A DNA stretch of 64,000 bases from Flavobacterium sangjuense (GTDB taxonomy: Bacteria > Bacteroidota > Bacteroidia > Flavobacteriales > Flavobacteriaceae): positions 1,798,001 through 1,862,000 of the forward strand of contig NZ_CP038810.1 in NCBI RefSeq assembly GCF_004797125.1, in the 5' to 3' direction. The notes beneath the pieces are model-generated. The model did not search any database and was not told the origin of the DNA. It worked only from the letters and a program-made list of their open reading frames with translations. This document shows, piece by piece, positions 35,701 to 44,395 of the stretch; within the stretch, counting starts at the first letter, position 1; every line of letters begins with the position of its first letter. Both the position numbers and the translations under genes were made by a program.

Positions 35701-35838
35701 CGAAATTTGAGCCGGATCAATCGAAGGAAATTCTCTTACGCCCAAATAACTGTAACCAATGATTCCAAAAAGAATAATCGTCAAATTGATGACAATCGTA
35801 AAAACGGGTCGTTTGATGCTTAAAGTGGATAAACTCAT
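32752..35838 (-). CDS. RND efflux pump, HAE-1 family (AcrB/MexB-like)
   Basis: A 1028-residue inner-membrane proton-driven exporter. It shows 12 transmembrane segments in the standard 1+5 and 1+5 pattern with two large periplasmic loops. The TM4 proton-relay pair is intact (Asp401-Asp402 in GLVVDDGIVVTENI), and the N-terminus SIKRPVFTIVINL is typical. Members export antibiotics, detergents or dyes; the substrate is not readable. It is the middle gene of adaptor-pump-TolC, separated by 2 nt and 1 nt from its neighbours. Confidence 0.97.
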   Translation of the reverse strand: MSLSTLSIKRPVFTIVINLTIILFGIIGYSYLGVREFPSIDPAQISVKTNYTGANADIIESQITEPLEKAINSIDGIRNITSSSNQGSSNITIEFKLEKNLEEAANDVRDKVSQAVRNLPQDIDAPPVVSKADADSDAIITMTIQSDTKNTLELSDYAENVIAERLQTIPGVSSVQIWGQKRYSMRIWIDPVKLSSYGVTVSDVRTALEKQNVELPSGKLTGANTELTVKTMGNLSDEKEFNNIIIVAEADKIVRLSDIGKAELGPENLETQLKSNGQPMVGLGIIPQPGTNYLDIAEQFYKQYDAFQKDLPKDIKLNVALDNTLFIKKSVVEVAETLLISIILVILIIYLFFRNWAIAFRPLIDIPVSLIATFFIMYLCGFSVNVLTLLAIVLATGLVVDDGIVVTENIFKKVEEGMTPIEAAIKGSNEIFFAVISISITLAAVFLPIIFLEGFVGRLFREFGVVIGAAVLISAFVSLTLTPMLNAYLMKGGEQKRTKFYTFTEPFFVNLNKGYASSLERFMQKKWLSFPIVIACIGLIILFFKIIPKETAPYDDRSLVVVGVTTPEGATYDYTDRFMQELSQLVDDSIPEKKIALVITSPGFFSSSVNSGRIRMALKNPEDRERSQKEVADAFTKWTKKYSQAKVTVSEQPTIAVNKRGGLPIQYIIQAPNFEKLREKIPQFIDEANQNETFSNVDVNLKFNKPEINVTIDRDKAESLGISVLDVAQTLQLSLSGQRFGYFMRNGKQYQVIGQFDKKDRDAPLDLTSMFVKNNKGELIQLDNVVRVDEQSNPPQLYHNNRYMSATVSAGLAPGKSISDGIDAMDEIKAKVLDDSFTTDLGGESRDFVESSSNTMFAFGLALLLIYLILSAQFESFIDPFIIILTVPMAVAGALFSLWLFGQTWNIFSQIGTVMLIGLVTKNGILIVEFANQLREQGLSKYDAIVQASEARLRPILMTSLAIALGALPIALSLGAASTSRIGMGVVIVGGTTFSLILTLFVIPSFYLMWSRAKKHRPEFDNIEALEK

Positions 35839-35840
35839 AA

Positions 35841-36899
35841 TTATTTAGTTTTTACTTTAATATCGTCTTCATCCTTTAACGACATCACTCCTGAAGTCAA
35901 AACCGTATCGCCAATTTTTAATCCGGAAGTAATAACAACGTCTTTATCGGTTCTGGTTAAGGTTTCTACTTTTACTTCTTTGGCTTTACCATTGTTGGCA
36001 ATAAATACTTTTTTCCCGTCCTGAATAGGTACAATCGCTTCGGTTGGAATAATGATAGCATCTTTGATGTTTTTCAAGGGCAATTCTATGTTAGCAAAAG
36101 TTCCCGGAAGTAGTTTTCCGTTTTTGTTATCCGTTAACGCTCTTATTTGTAATGTTCTTGTAGTAGCTTCAATCGCCGGTTCTAAAGCGTAGATTTTGGC
36201 TGTGAATTTATCAGCTACGTTTGGAACTGTAAAAGTGATTTCGCTGTTTTTGTTGATTTCGGTAGCGTATTTTTCAGGTATGGAGAAAGTAATTTTTAAT
36301 GGATTAGTGCTGACTAATTTGGCAATCAATGTGGTTGGAGTTACATAAGTTCCGGGAGAAATGCTTCGCAAACCAATCTTTCCCGAGAATGGAGCTCTGA
36401 CCGTAGTTTTGCCAATTTGTGCCTGAATGAGTTGGGTTTGTGCTTTTGTAGTTCTGTAATCAGCACTTGCAATATCATATTCTTCCTGACTGATGGCTTC
36501 TTTTTGTAATAACAGTTTGGCTCTTCTTTCGTTTTCAGAAGCTAAACTTTCTTTTGTTTTGGCTTGTACTAATTGTGCTCGGAGTTCAATATCATTGACT
36601 TTGAATAAGATTTGTCCTTTACTGACATTGCTGCCTTCAGTAAAAGAAATCGTTTCAACTATACCTGAAACCTCACTTCTGATTTCAATCTGTTCATTGG
36701 CATCAATAGAACCCGAAAGTGAAATGGTATTCGAAAATTCCTGAGGTTCAACCACAACAGCACTAACACCAATCGGAGGTTTCTTTCCGTTTTTATCGTT
36801 GCCTTTTTCGTTTTCGGCTTTGTTTTTTGTGATTCTGTATACAATCATCCCACCAAGGGCAATGACTAAAATAGCGATAACAATATTTTTTACTTTCAT
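35841..36899 (-). CDS. RND efflux periplasmic adaptor (membrane fusion protein)
   Basis: A 352-residue adaptor that connects the RND pump to TolC. One N-terminal membrane helix (residues 5-22), a barrel-sandwich hybrid lipoyl-type domain (GSIDANEQIEIRSEVSGIVETI and the returning TTVRAPFSGKIGLRSISPG), a helical hairpin between the two halves, and a beta-barrel domain. ATG at 36899 is preferred over an in-frame codon 42 bases upstream, because it begins with the membrane helix. It is the first gene of the operon; no dedicated regulator gene is adjacent. Confidence 0.94.
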   Translation of the reverse strand: MKVKNIVIAILVIALGGMIVYRITKNKAENEKGNDKNGKKPPIGVSAVVVEPQEFSNTISLSGSIDANEQIEIRSEVSGIVETISFTEGSNVSKGQILFKVNDIELRAQLVQAKTKESLASENERRAKLLLQKEAISQEEYDIASADYRTTKAQTQLIQAQIGKTTVRAPFSGKIGLRSISPGTYVTPTTLIAKLVSTNPLKITFSIPEKYATEINKNSEITFTVPNVADKFTAKIYALEPAIEATTRTLQIRALTDNKNGKLLPGTFANIELPLKNIKDAIIIPTEAIVPIQDGKKVFIANNGKAKEVKVETLTRTDKDVVITSGLKIGDTVLTSGVMSLKDEDDIKVKTK

Positions 36900-36938
36900 T
36901 GAAATTCGATTGAATTTAATTTGTTGGAGTTGAGTACA

Positions 36939-36946
36939 CAAAACTA
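36939..36946 (-). promoter_or_regulatory. Possible -7 box of the efflux operon
   Basis: On the minus strand TAGTTTTG matches TAnnTTTG, 39 nt before the adaptor start and in the gap after recG. No -33 TTG at normal spacing. Confidence 0.3.
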
Positions 36947-37011
36947 ATTCTTACCAATGAAAGCAGCAGTACAGTTAATTTTTATTTAACACTTGTAGAT
37001 ACAAATATCTT

Positions 37012-39120
37012 TTAACTGATGTAATTCCAGATATTTTTCTTTTTGGAAAGTTCAATAAATACAGTTCTAAGCGTCTGATGTTCGGGCAAAGTCATTGATG
37101 GATCTTTTTTCAAAAGTTTCAAAGCTTCATTTCGGGCAACCATCAAAATATCTCTGTCTTTTACCAAATCAGCAATTTGAAGTTGCAAAACGCCGCTTTG
37201 CTGTTTGCCCATAATATCGCCAGGACCACGAAGTTTCAAATCAACTTCTGCAATTTCGAAACCGTCATTCGTTTGACACATGGTTTCCAATCGGACTTTA
37301 CTATCACTCGACAATTTAAAGGATGTCATCAATATGCAATAGCTCTGTTCGGCACCACGACCAACACGGCCGCGCAATTGGTGTAATTGTGACAAGCCAA
37401 AACGTTCGGCACTTTCAATAATCATTACACTCGCATTTGGGATATTTACACCAACTTCAATCACGGTTGTCGCTACCATTATATTGGTTTTTCCTTCGGC
37501 AAATCGTTTCATTTCGGCATCTTTATCGGCGGGTTTCATTTTACCGTGAACGATAGAAATGCTGTATTGAGGTAACGGAAAATCTCTCGAGATACTCTCG
37601 TAACCATCCATCAAATCCTTGTAATCCATGGTTTCACTTTCCTGAATCAGCGGGTAAACAATATAGATTTGTCTGCCTTTGGCAATTTCATCTTTGATAA
37701 ATTTCCAAACTTTTAATCGGTTGCTGTCGTAACGATGAACCGTTTGAATTGGTTTTCTTCCCGGCGGCAATTCGTCAATCACAGAAATATCTAAATCGCC
37801 ATACAAACTCATCGCCAAAGTTCGTGGAATAGGCGTAGCAGTCATCACCAAAATATGTGGCGGAATATCATTTTTTTGCCAAAGTTTGGAACGTTGCTCT
37901 ACACCAAATCGATGTTGCTCGTCAATGATGGCTAAACCCAAATTATGAAACTGCACTTTGTCTTCGAGCAAAGCGTGTGTGCCAATAAGAATGTGCAGAC
38001 TTCCATTTTCTAACTCTTCATGGATGATTTTTCTATCGGCAGTTTTTGTTGAGCCAGTCAGTATTTTTATATTGATATTTAATCCTTTAGCCAATTCGGT
38101 TAAACCATTAAAATGCTGATTTGCCAGAATTTCTGTTGGTGCCATTAGGCAACTTTGAAAGCCATTGTCTAATGCAATAAGCATCGCCATCAACGCCACA
38201 ATTGTTTTTCCCGAACCAACATCGCCTTGCAAAAGTCGATTCATTTGGGCATTGGTGCCCATATCGTTTCGGATTTCCTTGAGTACTTTTTTTTGCGCAT
38301 TCGTCAGTTCGAAAGGCAAATGATTTTGGAAGAAATTATTAAAATTTTCACCGACAACAGTAAACGGATGCCCCTTGATTTTATGCTTCCGAACCAGATT
38401 TTTGGTAATCAGTTGCAATTGAATAAAAAATAACTCTTCAAACTTCAAGCGGAATTGCGCTTTGGACAATAGTTCCTGGCTTTTTGGAAAATGGATGTTA
38501 AACAGCGCCGCATTTTTCGGAATCAATTTTAATTCATCCAAAAGATAAGCAGGTAAAGTTTCAATAAACTTGGCTTGTGTTTCCACAAATAATTGCTGCA
38601 TCATTTTATTGACAACCCGATTGGAAATACCACGATTAGTAAGGGTTTCCGTTGATGGATACACTGGCTGCATAGCCGAACGCAGGCTTTGTTCGTGTTC
38701 GGCAAGCAATTCCATTTCGGGATGCGCCATATTGAAAGTGTTTCCAAACGAAGCTACTTTTCCAAAAATAACATACGGAACATTGAGTTTCAAACTGTCG
38801 CGAATCCATTTATGGCCTTGAAACCAGGTGAGTTCAATTTCACCGGTTTCATCCACGAAAGTGGCAACCAATCGCTTTTTGGCTTTACCAAATTCAACTG
38901 TTTTTATGTGAATGATTTTGCCAATGATTTGAACTTCGCTATCGTTTTTTTGGAGTTCATTAATCTTATAATAACGTGTTCTGTCAATGTAGCGGTTTGG
39001 ATAAAAATTGACCAAATCCTCATAACGATGAATGCCCAATTCCTTACGCAGCAACTCACCACGTTGAGGTCCAACGCCTTTAAGGTATTCGATAGGAGTT
39101 TGCAGAAGCGAGTTTGACAT
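37012..39120 (-). CDS. recG: ATP-dependent DNA helicase RecG
   Basis: RecG remodels stalled replication forks and Holliday junctions. The 702-residue protein has the N-terminal wedge domain with an OB fold (about 55-150, IIGKIIHIKTVEFGKAKKRLVATF), then the two helicase domains with Walker A GDVGSGKT, motif II DEQHRFG, motif III TATPIPRTLA, and the C-terminal LRGRVGRG and GPGDIMGKQQSG motifs that are specific to RecG. Complete and of normal length. It is divergent from the M1 aminopeptidase gene. Confidence 0.98.
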   Translation of the reverse strand: MSNSLLQTPIEYLKGVGPQRGELLRKELGIHRYEDLVNFYPNRYIDRTRYYKINELQKNDSEVQIIGKIIHIKTVEFGKAKKRLVATFVDETGEIELTWFQGHKWIRDSLKLNVPYVIFGKVASFGNTFNMAHPEMELLAEHEQSLRSAMQPVYPSTETLTNRGISNRVVNKMMQQLFVETQAKFIETLPAYLLDELKLIPKNAALFNIHFPKSQELLSKAQFRLKFEELFFIQLQLITKNLVRKHKIKGHPFTVVGENFNNFFQNHLPFELTNAQKKVLKEIRNDMGTNAQMNRLLQGDVGSGKTIVALMAMLIALDNGFQSCLMAPTEILANQHFNGLTELAKGLNINIKILTGSTKTADRKIIHEELENGSLHILIGTHALLEDKVQFHNLGLAIIDEQHRFGVEQRSKLWQKNDIPPHILVMTATPIPRTLAMSLYGDLDISVIDELPPGRKPIQTVHRYDSNRLKVWKFIKDEIAKGRQIYIVYPLIQESETMDYKDLMDGYESISRDFPLPQYSISIVHGKMKPADKDAEMKRFAEGKTNIMVATTVIEVGVNIPNASVMIIESAERFGLSQLHQLRGRVGRGAEQSYCILMTSFKLSSDSKVRLETMCQTNDGFEIAEVDLKLRGPGDIMGKQQSGVLQLQIADLVKDRDILMVARNEALKLLKKDPSMTLPEHQTLRTVFIELSKKKNIWNYIS

Positions 39121-39133
39121 TTGTTTTTATTAG

Positions 39134-39220
39134 AGCAAAGAAGAAAGAGTAAAGAAAAAAGAGAAGTGTATTAAGGTCAAATTTTGTCTTTCTTCTTTCT
39201 TCTTTTTTCTATTTTCTTTC
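39134..39220. repeat. Polypurine tract followed by a polypyrimidine tract
   Basis: On the plus strand about 33 nearly pure purines (39134-39166) are followed after 21 nt by about 33 pyrimidines (39188-39220). The arms are imperfectly complementary. They lie between divergent recG and the M1 aminopeptidase gene. Confidence 0.5.
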
Positions 39221-39305
39221 TTAAGCGAAGATAGTTTTTTAATTTGAAAATTTGAAAAGCAGTCAATCCGAAAATGATTATATTCGTATCAGATATTGTA
39301 TTTCA

Positions 39306-41378
39306 ATGCGACATTTATTTTTTCTTCTTTTTACCGTTTTCACTTTTGCACAACAAACCCAAAAAGTAGATTTTAAAACTGCTTATGGGAATATTTCGAT
39401 TAACCCAATTGAGAAGAAAGTTTCGGGTTCAGTCCGTTATGTTTTTGAAGTAAAACATGCTATCGACACCATTAAAATTGATGCGCAGAAAATGGTTATA
39501 ACCAATGTTAGAATTAACAATAAAGCTGTAAAATTCACCAATACAGGAAAAACTCTAAATCTTTTTGAAGGCTTTAAAACAGGCAAAAACACAGTTGCTT
39601 TTAGCTACGAAGCCACTCCAAGACAAACCCTATATTTTAATGGCGATTTTACTTGTGAAAGCTGTAGCAATCAGCAAGTGTGGACACAAGGTCAGGGGAA
39701 ATATACCAGTCATTGGTTTCCGAGTTTTGATGATGTGAATGAAAAAGTGATTTTTAATCTGAACATTAGTTTTGATAAAAAATATCAGGTTTTATCGAAT
39801 GGCGTTTTGCTCGATGAATTGCCAAATAAAAATGAAATGATTTGGAAGTATGAAATGAAAAGCCCAATGAGTTCTTATTTATTGGCTGTTGCCATTGGCG
39901 ATTTTAGGCATCAGGTTATCGCTTCTAAATCGGGAATTCCGTTGCAAATGTTTATCCAGCCTAAAGACACAGCCAAATTTGAAGCAACGTATCGCCATTC
40001 AAAACAAATCTTTGATTATCTGGAAACTGAAATAGGAGTGAAGTATCCTTGGCAAATCTACAAGCAGATTCCGGTGGAAGATTTCCTTTATGCCGGAATG
40101 GAAAATACGTCGGCGACTATTTTCGCGCAGGATTATGTGGTGGACGCTGTTGGTTTTAACGATAGAAATTATGTCAATGTCAATGCGCATGAATTGGCGC
40201 ATCAATGGTTTGGCGATTTGGTTACCGCAAAATCAGGTAAGCATCATTGGTTGCAGGAAGGTTTTGCAACCTATTATGCTTTGTTGGCGGAGCGACAGGT
40301 TTTTGGTGATGATTATTTTTACCATCAATTATACAGAACCTCGTTGCAACTCCGAAATGCCGCAAGAACTGATACGATTCCGGTGATGAATGAAAAAGCG
40401 AGTTCCTTTTCATTTTATCAAAAAGGAGCTTGGGCATTGCACTTAATACGAGAAACTATCGGGCCAAAATTGTTTCAGAAAGCGGTAATCAATTATTTGA
40501 AAAAGTACCAATATCAAAGTGCTGAGACTGATGATTTCCTTGCAGAAGTTAGAAAAGTATCCGATTTTGATACGGAAACATTTAAGAAAGTCTGGCTAGA
40601 AGATTATCGTTTTCGAAGTGATGAAGCCAATGCATTGCTGAAGAAAAACGAATTCATACGGACACTTTTTGAAACCCAAAAAATGCGTTTAAGACCATTT
40701 GTTGAGAATAAAGAAAGATTTGCGGCATTGCTGCAATCGAATGTTTTTTATCCTGTAAAAACGGAGATTTTATATCAGCTAAAAGACCTCCCGTTTGAAG
40801 ATAAAAAAGAATTACTGCTTTTGGCATTGCAGACAAATGATGTCAAAGTGCGGCAATCTGTGGCTGAGTTTACCGATGAAATTCCGTTAGAGTTCAAAGC
40901 TAATTATGAAAGCTTGTTGAATGATGCTTCTTATGACACCAGGGAAATTGCGTTTATGAATCTGTGGAAAAATTTTCCGGAAAACCGAACCATTTATTTG
41001 GCGAAAGCCCAAAATTGGATTGGCGGAAATGATAAAAGTCTGCGCTCCTTATTTTTGACTTTTTCCATCGAAAATCAAAGTCCGGAAAAAGAAAAGTATT
41101 ACAATGAGTTGGTTGATTATACTTCGCCAAAGTATGAAAGTTCCGTTCGCCAAAATGCGATTATCAATGCGTTGGCCATAAATGAAAATGATCCTGTGGT
41201 TTTGAAAAATTTGGTTAATGCAACGACACATTACAAATGGCAGTTCACAAAATTTGCCCGTGATAAAATCCGAGATTTGTTGGTTGGTGGCGCTAAGCCT
41301 CAATTTCAAATGATATATCATACGCTAACTGAAAAGGAAAAAGCACAATTGGACAAACTTTTAGAAGAAAAGAAATGA
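39306..41378 (+). CDS. M1 family metallo-aminopeptidase
   Basis: A 690-residue zinc aminopeptidase. A signal peptide (1-16, ends FAQQ) suggests export. The N-terminal beta domain is followed by the substrate anchor YAGMENTSA and the zinc site HELAHQWFGDLV (His295, Glu296, His299), with the third ligand Glu318 in WLQEGFATYY. The C-terminal part (about 440-690) is helical and HEAT-like. ATG 39306 is chosen because it starts at the signal peptide; the in-frame codon at 39252 would add 18 polar residues in front. The stop overlaps the start of the patatin gene by 4 nt (ATGA). Confidence 0.94.
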   Translation: MRHLFFLLFTVFTFAQQTQKVDFKTAYGNISINPIEKKVSGSVRYVFEVKHAIDTIKIDAQKMVITNVRINNKAVKFTNTGKTLNLFEGFKTGKNTVAFSYEATPRQTLYFNGDFTCESCSNQQVWTQGQGKYTSHWFPSFDDVNEKVIFNLNISFDKKYQVLSNGVLLDELPNKNEMIWKYEMKSPMSSYLLAVAIGDFRHQVIASKSGIPLQMFIQPKDTAKFEATYRHSKQIFDYLETEIGVKYPWQIYKQIPVEDFLYAGMENTSATIFAQDYVVDAVGFNDRNYVNVNAHELAHQWFGDLVTAKSGKHHWLQEGFATYYALLAERQVFGDDYFYHQLYRTSLQLRNAARTDTIPVMNEKASSFSFYQKGAWALHLIRETIGPKLFQKAVINYLKKYQYQSAETDDFLAEVRKVSDFDTETFKKVWLEDYRFRSDEANALLKKNEFIRTLFETQKMRLRPFVENKERFAALLQSNVFYPVKTEILYQLKDLPFEDKKELLLLALQTNDVKVRQSVAEFTDEIPLEFKANYESLLNDASYDTREIAFMNLWKNFPENRTIYLAKAQNWIGGNDKSLRSLFLTFSIENQSPEKEKYYNELVDYTSPKYESSVRQNAIINALAINENDPVVLKNLVNATTHYKWQFTKFARDKIRDLLVGGAKPQFQMIYHTLTEKEKAQLDKLLEEKK

Positions 41379-42277
41379 GAGCATTAGTAATTTCCGGTGG
41401 TGGCAGTAAAGGCGCTTTTGGAGGCGGCGTTGCGCAGTATTTGCTTCAGGAAAAAGGTTGCAAATATGATATTCTTATCGGAAGTTCAACCGGAAGTTTG
41501 CTGATTCCACATTTGGCTTTGGGCGAAGTTGACAAGATTCATCGGATTTACACTAATGTTGACATGGGCAAAATTTTTGATATTAATCCTTTTGTTGTTA
41601 AGCATAAGAATGATGTTGATGTGGTTACGATAAACCATTTTAATGTGCTGTTGCAATTTTTGAAAAGGAAAAGGACTTTTGGCGAAAGCTATAAACTGCG
41701 AAAATATATCAGAAGGAGTTTCACTTTAAAGGAGTTTACCCAGCTAAAAGCTTCGGGTTGTGATATAGTGGTTACGGTTACCAATTTGTCTAAAAACGAG
41801 GTCGAATATAAGTCGATTAAAGATTTTGAATACAGTGAATTTTGCGACTGGATTTGGATTTCCTGCAATTATATTCCGTTTATGAGTTTGGCTAAAAAGG
41901 ACAATTACGAATATGGAGATGGTGGATTTTCGAGTTTGGTGCCCATAAGGGAAGCTATTAATCGTGGTGCTTCTGAGATTGATGTAGTGATATTAGAAAC
42001 CGAAGTGCAGATTTCTCCCAAAAACATTGGCAAAAATCCATTTTCATTGATGATTGATTTATTTCAGATACTCTTAAATCAGGTGGAAAAGCATGATATT
42101 ACGATTGGGAAATTGGCCGCAAACAACAAAGATGTCAAACTCAATTTATACTATACACCAACGACGCTGACCGATAATGCTTTGATTTTTGATAAACGTA
42201 AAATGAAGCAATGGTGGAAACAAGGCTTTGAATATGCTAAAAACAAAAGCGAATTAATGAGTGATAATTTGCAGTGA
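41375..42277 (+). CDS. Patatin-like phospholipase
   Basis: A 300-residue serine lipid acyl hydrolase. The N-terminus carries the oxyanion loop GGGSKGAFGGG, the nucleophile elbow GSSTG (Ser38) and the catalytic Asp in GDGG (Asp182), so the Ser-Asp dyad is complete. No signal peptide is visible, so it is probably cytoplasmic or membrane associated. The ATGA overlap with the upstream aminopeptidase gene indicates translational coupling. The substrate (phospholipid or other acyl ester) is unknown. Confidence 0.93.
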   Translation: MRALVISGGGSKGAFGGGVAQYLLQEKGCKYDILIGSSTGSLLIPHLALGEVDKIHRIYTNVDMGKIFDINPFVVKHKNDVDVVTINHFNVLLQFLKRKRTFGESYKLRKYIRRSFTLKEFTQLKASGCDIVVTVTNLSKNEVEYKSIKDFEYSEFCDWIWISCNYIPFMSLAKKDNYEYGDGGFSSLVPIREAINRGASEIDVVILETEVQISPKNIGKNPFSLMIDLFQILLNQVEKHDITIGKLAANNKDVKLNLYYTPTTLTDNALIFDKRKMKQWWKQGFEYAKNKSELMSDNLQ

Positions 42278-42280
42278 TTT

Positions 42281-43477
42281 TTAGGCTTTAAATTTCAAGA
42301 TAAACTTAGTTCCCACGTCAACAGTAGATTTTACGGTAATTTTTCCATCGGCACGTTCTACTAAACTTTTGACTGTCGAAAGCCCAATACCGGTTCCTTT
42401 GTTATTGAATCTATCAATTTTATCTAATATCACAAACATTCCAAAAATATTTTCCAGTTGGTCTTCTTCAATGCCAATCCCATTGTCTTTTACAATAATG
42501 GTGTAATAACCTTCTTCGGTTAAAACGCTGATGTCAATAATTACTTTTGGTTTATCATTGTATTTTATGGAGTTGCTGATTAGGTTTAAAAAAATTTGTT
42601 CAAAAATCCCTTTGTAATTAAAAATCTCAAGGTTCTCAGGAAGATTAATTTCAAATTCGTTTAGCGGGTTCAACAATTGGATGCAGCCTTTCAAAACAGT
42701 ATTCAAATGGAAAAATTCCTTTTCATCCGATAACAAGGTTTTGTTTTTATAGGCTCTAAGCGTTGCATCTATATAATCTTTCAGTTTTTCTGAAGATTCC
42801 TTTACTAGATCAATATACAATTTTGCCTCAGGATTCTTTATTTGACAATGTTCATCCTTTAGCAAATCGGTAAGCCCTAAAATATTATTTAATGGCGATT
42901 TTATATCATGCGAAACTACCTGGGCAAAGCGTTCTAATTCGGTATAGCTTTCCTTTAAAAGATTGTTTTTGGTAGTTAATTTAAAATTAGCTTTTTTAAG
43001 TTCAATCAGTTTTAGCACCTGATGGCTAAGTGTTCTTAATGCTTTTTCCTGAAACGCATTTAGTTTTTTGGTTTTACTATCAATTACACAAAGTGTCCCT
43101 AAAGCATAACCGTCTTTATCAATCAGTGGAACTCCGGCATAAAATACAATATTTGGATCTCCGGTTACTAGTGGTGAATCATGAAAACGAATGTCTTTTC
43201 GGGCATCTTCTACGACAAACATATCAACGTCGTTTATGGCATGGGCACAAAAGGACAAAGCTCTTGGTGTTTCAGTATCCGATAAACCATGTGCCGATTT
43301 AAACCATTGTCGGTTTGTATCTATAAGGGAAATGGTAGATATTGGACTTTCACATATTTCGGAAGCCAACTTTGTAATGTCATCATATTCGTCTTCCTGT
43401 CCGCTATCTAAAATTTGATATTCTTCTAATATTCTTAAACGACGTGCCTCGTTGAGTGGTATTTTTGGCTCTATCAT
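42281..43477 (-). CDS. GAF-domain sensor histidine kinase
   Basis: A 398-residue kinase without membrane segments. An N-terminal GAF domain (about 25-165, with ISLIDTNRQWFKSAHGL and FYAGVPLIDKDGYALGTLCVID) is followed by a HisKA dimerisation helix (VVSHDIKSPLNNILG, with the phosphorylated His) and a HATPase domain with N box LISNSIKYND, G1 DNGIGI and G2 GTGIGLSTVKSLV. It is cytoplasmic and presumably senses a small molecule or redox state. No partner response regulator is adjacent. It converges with the patatin gene with 3 nt between. Confidence 0.93.
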   Translation of the reverse strand: MIEPKIPLNEARRLRILEEYQILDSGQEDEYDDITKLASEICESPISTISLIDTNRQWFKSAHGLSDTETPRALSFCAHAINDVDMFVVEDARKDIRFHDSPLVTGDPNIVFYAGVPLIDKDGYALGTLCVIDSKTKKLNAFQEKALRTLSHQVLKLIELKKANFKLTTKNNLLKESYTELERFAQVVSHDIKSPLNNILGLTDLLKDEHCQIKNPEAKLYIDLVKESSEKLKDYIDATLRAYKNKTLLSDEKEFFHLNTVLKGCIQLLNPLNEFEINLPENLEIFNYKGIFEQIFLNLISNSIKYNDKPKVIIDISVLTEEGYYTIIVKDNGIGIEEDQLENIFGMFVILDKIDRFNNKGTGIGLSTVKSLVERADGKITVKSTVDVGTKFILKFKA

Positions 43478-43562
43478 AGTGGTATTTGTTTAACAAAGCA
43501 AAAATAAAAATATGCAATTATTAAAATAACTTTTTAGCTTAAGGTTTGTTTAAGATTATCCC

Positions 43563-43763
43563 CTAATCTTCAGTTTCCAGACTAAAAATTTCCTCCACCG
43601 GTTTTTCAAAATACCGCGCCAACTTTAAAGCCAATACGGTTGAGGGAACATATTTTCCTTTTTCCATAGCGTTTATGGTTTGTCGGCTGACGCTGATTTG
43701 TTTGGCTAATTCTTCCTGAGAAATATTTTTAATAGCTCTCAAAACTTTAAGATTATTCGTCAT
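43563..43763 (-). CDS. XRE-family HTH regulator (66 aa)
   Basis: A 66-residue DNA-binding protein that consists of one helix-turn-helix domain: [48 protein letters not shown], with a short C-terminal VEEIFSLE helix. It resembles the small YozG/Cro-like group in which the regulator is paired with a membrane protein. Its start overlaps the end of the upstream membrane-protein gene by 11 nt, so the two are translated together. It likely binds one or both palindromes upstream of the pair (44260-44305) to control its own expression; this is inference. Confidence 0.92.
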   Translation of the reverse strand: MTNNLKVLRAIKNISQEELAKQISVSRQTINAMEKGKYVPSTVLALKLARYFEKPVEEIFSLETED

Positions 43764-44232
43764 CGTTTGAAGTTTTATTGAGTTTATAAATCAAATAGTG
43801 AAAGCGTATGATGAAGAAAAGTAATAAGGTAAAAGTATTGAAAAACAATACGTTGAGATAAGAAAACCCGTATACGAATATCGTAAAAAACAAAATCAAT
43901 CCATAGTTTAAATAGGTTGCCCAAACCAAACTTTCATATCTTATTTTGGACGTGAATTCGTCTTCAATTTTTAATTTGGAAAATCCTACCAAAATACCGC
44001 CAATAATTAAACTAAACAGCAATACTTCATCAACAATGCTATTCTGAATCACAGAAAAATAATTATCCTGACTCATAATCCCGGTTTCTGTAAAGGCAAA
44101 AACTTTCACAACCCAATATTTCTCAATATTGAGATTTGCAATAGAAATGATAAGCGAAGCAATAAACGATGGAACGAATAATAACCAGCCTAACTTCTTG
44201 AATTTGTTCGGAAATAAAAAATGTGTTTTCAT
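43753..44232 (-). CDS. Four-helix membrane protein paired with the XRE regulator
   Basis: A 159-residue integral membrane protein of no named family that I can place. Hydrophobic helices lie at about 15-33, 62-83, 100-120 and 124-145, with short charged loops and a polar tail. It is the first gene of a two-gene operon with the XRE regulator and overlaps it by 11 nt. Pairs of a small Cro-like regulator and a small membrane protein are common in Firmicutes and Bacteroidota; the membrane partner might sequester or modulate the regulator. Confidence 0.82.
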   Translation of the reverse strand: MKTHFLFPNKFKKLGWLLFVPSFIASLIISIANLNIEKYWVVKVFAFTETGIMSQDNYFSVIQNSIVDEVLLFSLIIGGILVGFSKLKIEDEFTSKIRYESLVWATYLNYGLILFFTIFVYGFSYLNVLFFNTFTLLLFFIIRFHYLIYKLNKTSNDDE

Positions 44233-44259
44233 GTTATAGTTTTTAAATTCATTTCAAAA

Positions 44260-44275
44260 GTAAAATATATTTTAC
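44260..44275. promoter_or_regulatory. Perfect 16-bp palindrome, candidate XRE operator
   Basis: GTAAAATATATTTTAC is a perfect palindrome, 27 nt before the start of the membrane-protein/XRE operon. Small XRE regulators commonly bind such sites in their own promoter. Confidence 0.5.
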
Positions 44276-44287
44276 TAATAGACAAAT

Positions 44288-44305
44288 AAACTTTACAAAA
44301 AGTTT
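44288..44305. promoter_or_regulatory. Second inverted repeat upstream of the XRE operon
   Basis: AAACTTT (44288-44294) / AAAGTTT (44299-44305) around ACAA. It lies 28 bp centre-to-centre from the palindrome at 44260. The half-sites differ, so a second protein or a hairpin is possible. Confidence 0.35.
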
Positions 44306-44395
44306 GTTTTATTTTACATTATATTGAAAAATGTACACTTTTAGCCTACTTTTTGTTTACAGCTTTACGCTATTTTTAGTTTCTAAATAGTAGAA

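Noticed and set aside
39252..39305. N-terminal extension of the M1 aminopeptidase
   Set aside because: It adds polar residues before a normal signal peptide; the ATG at 39306 is the better start.
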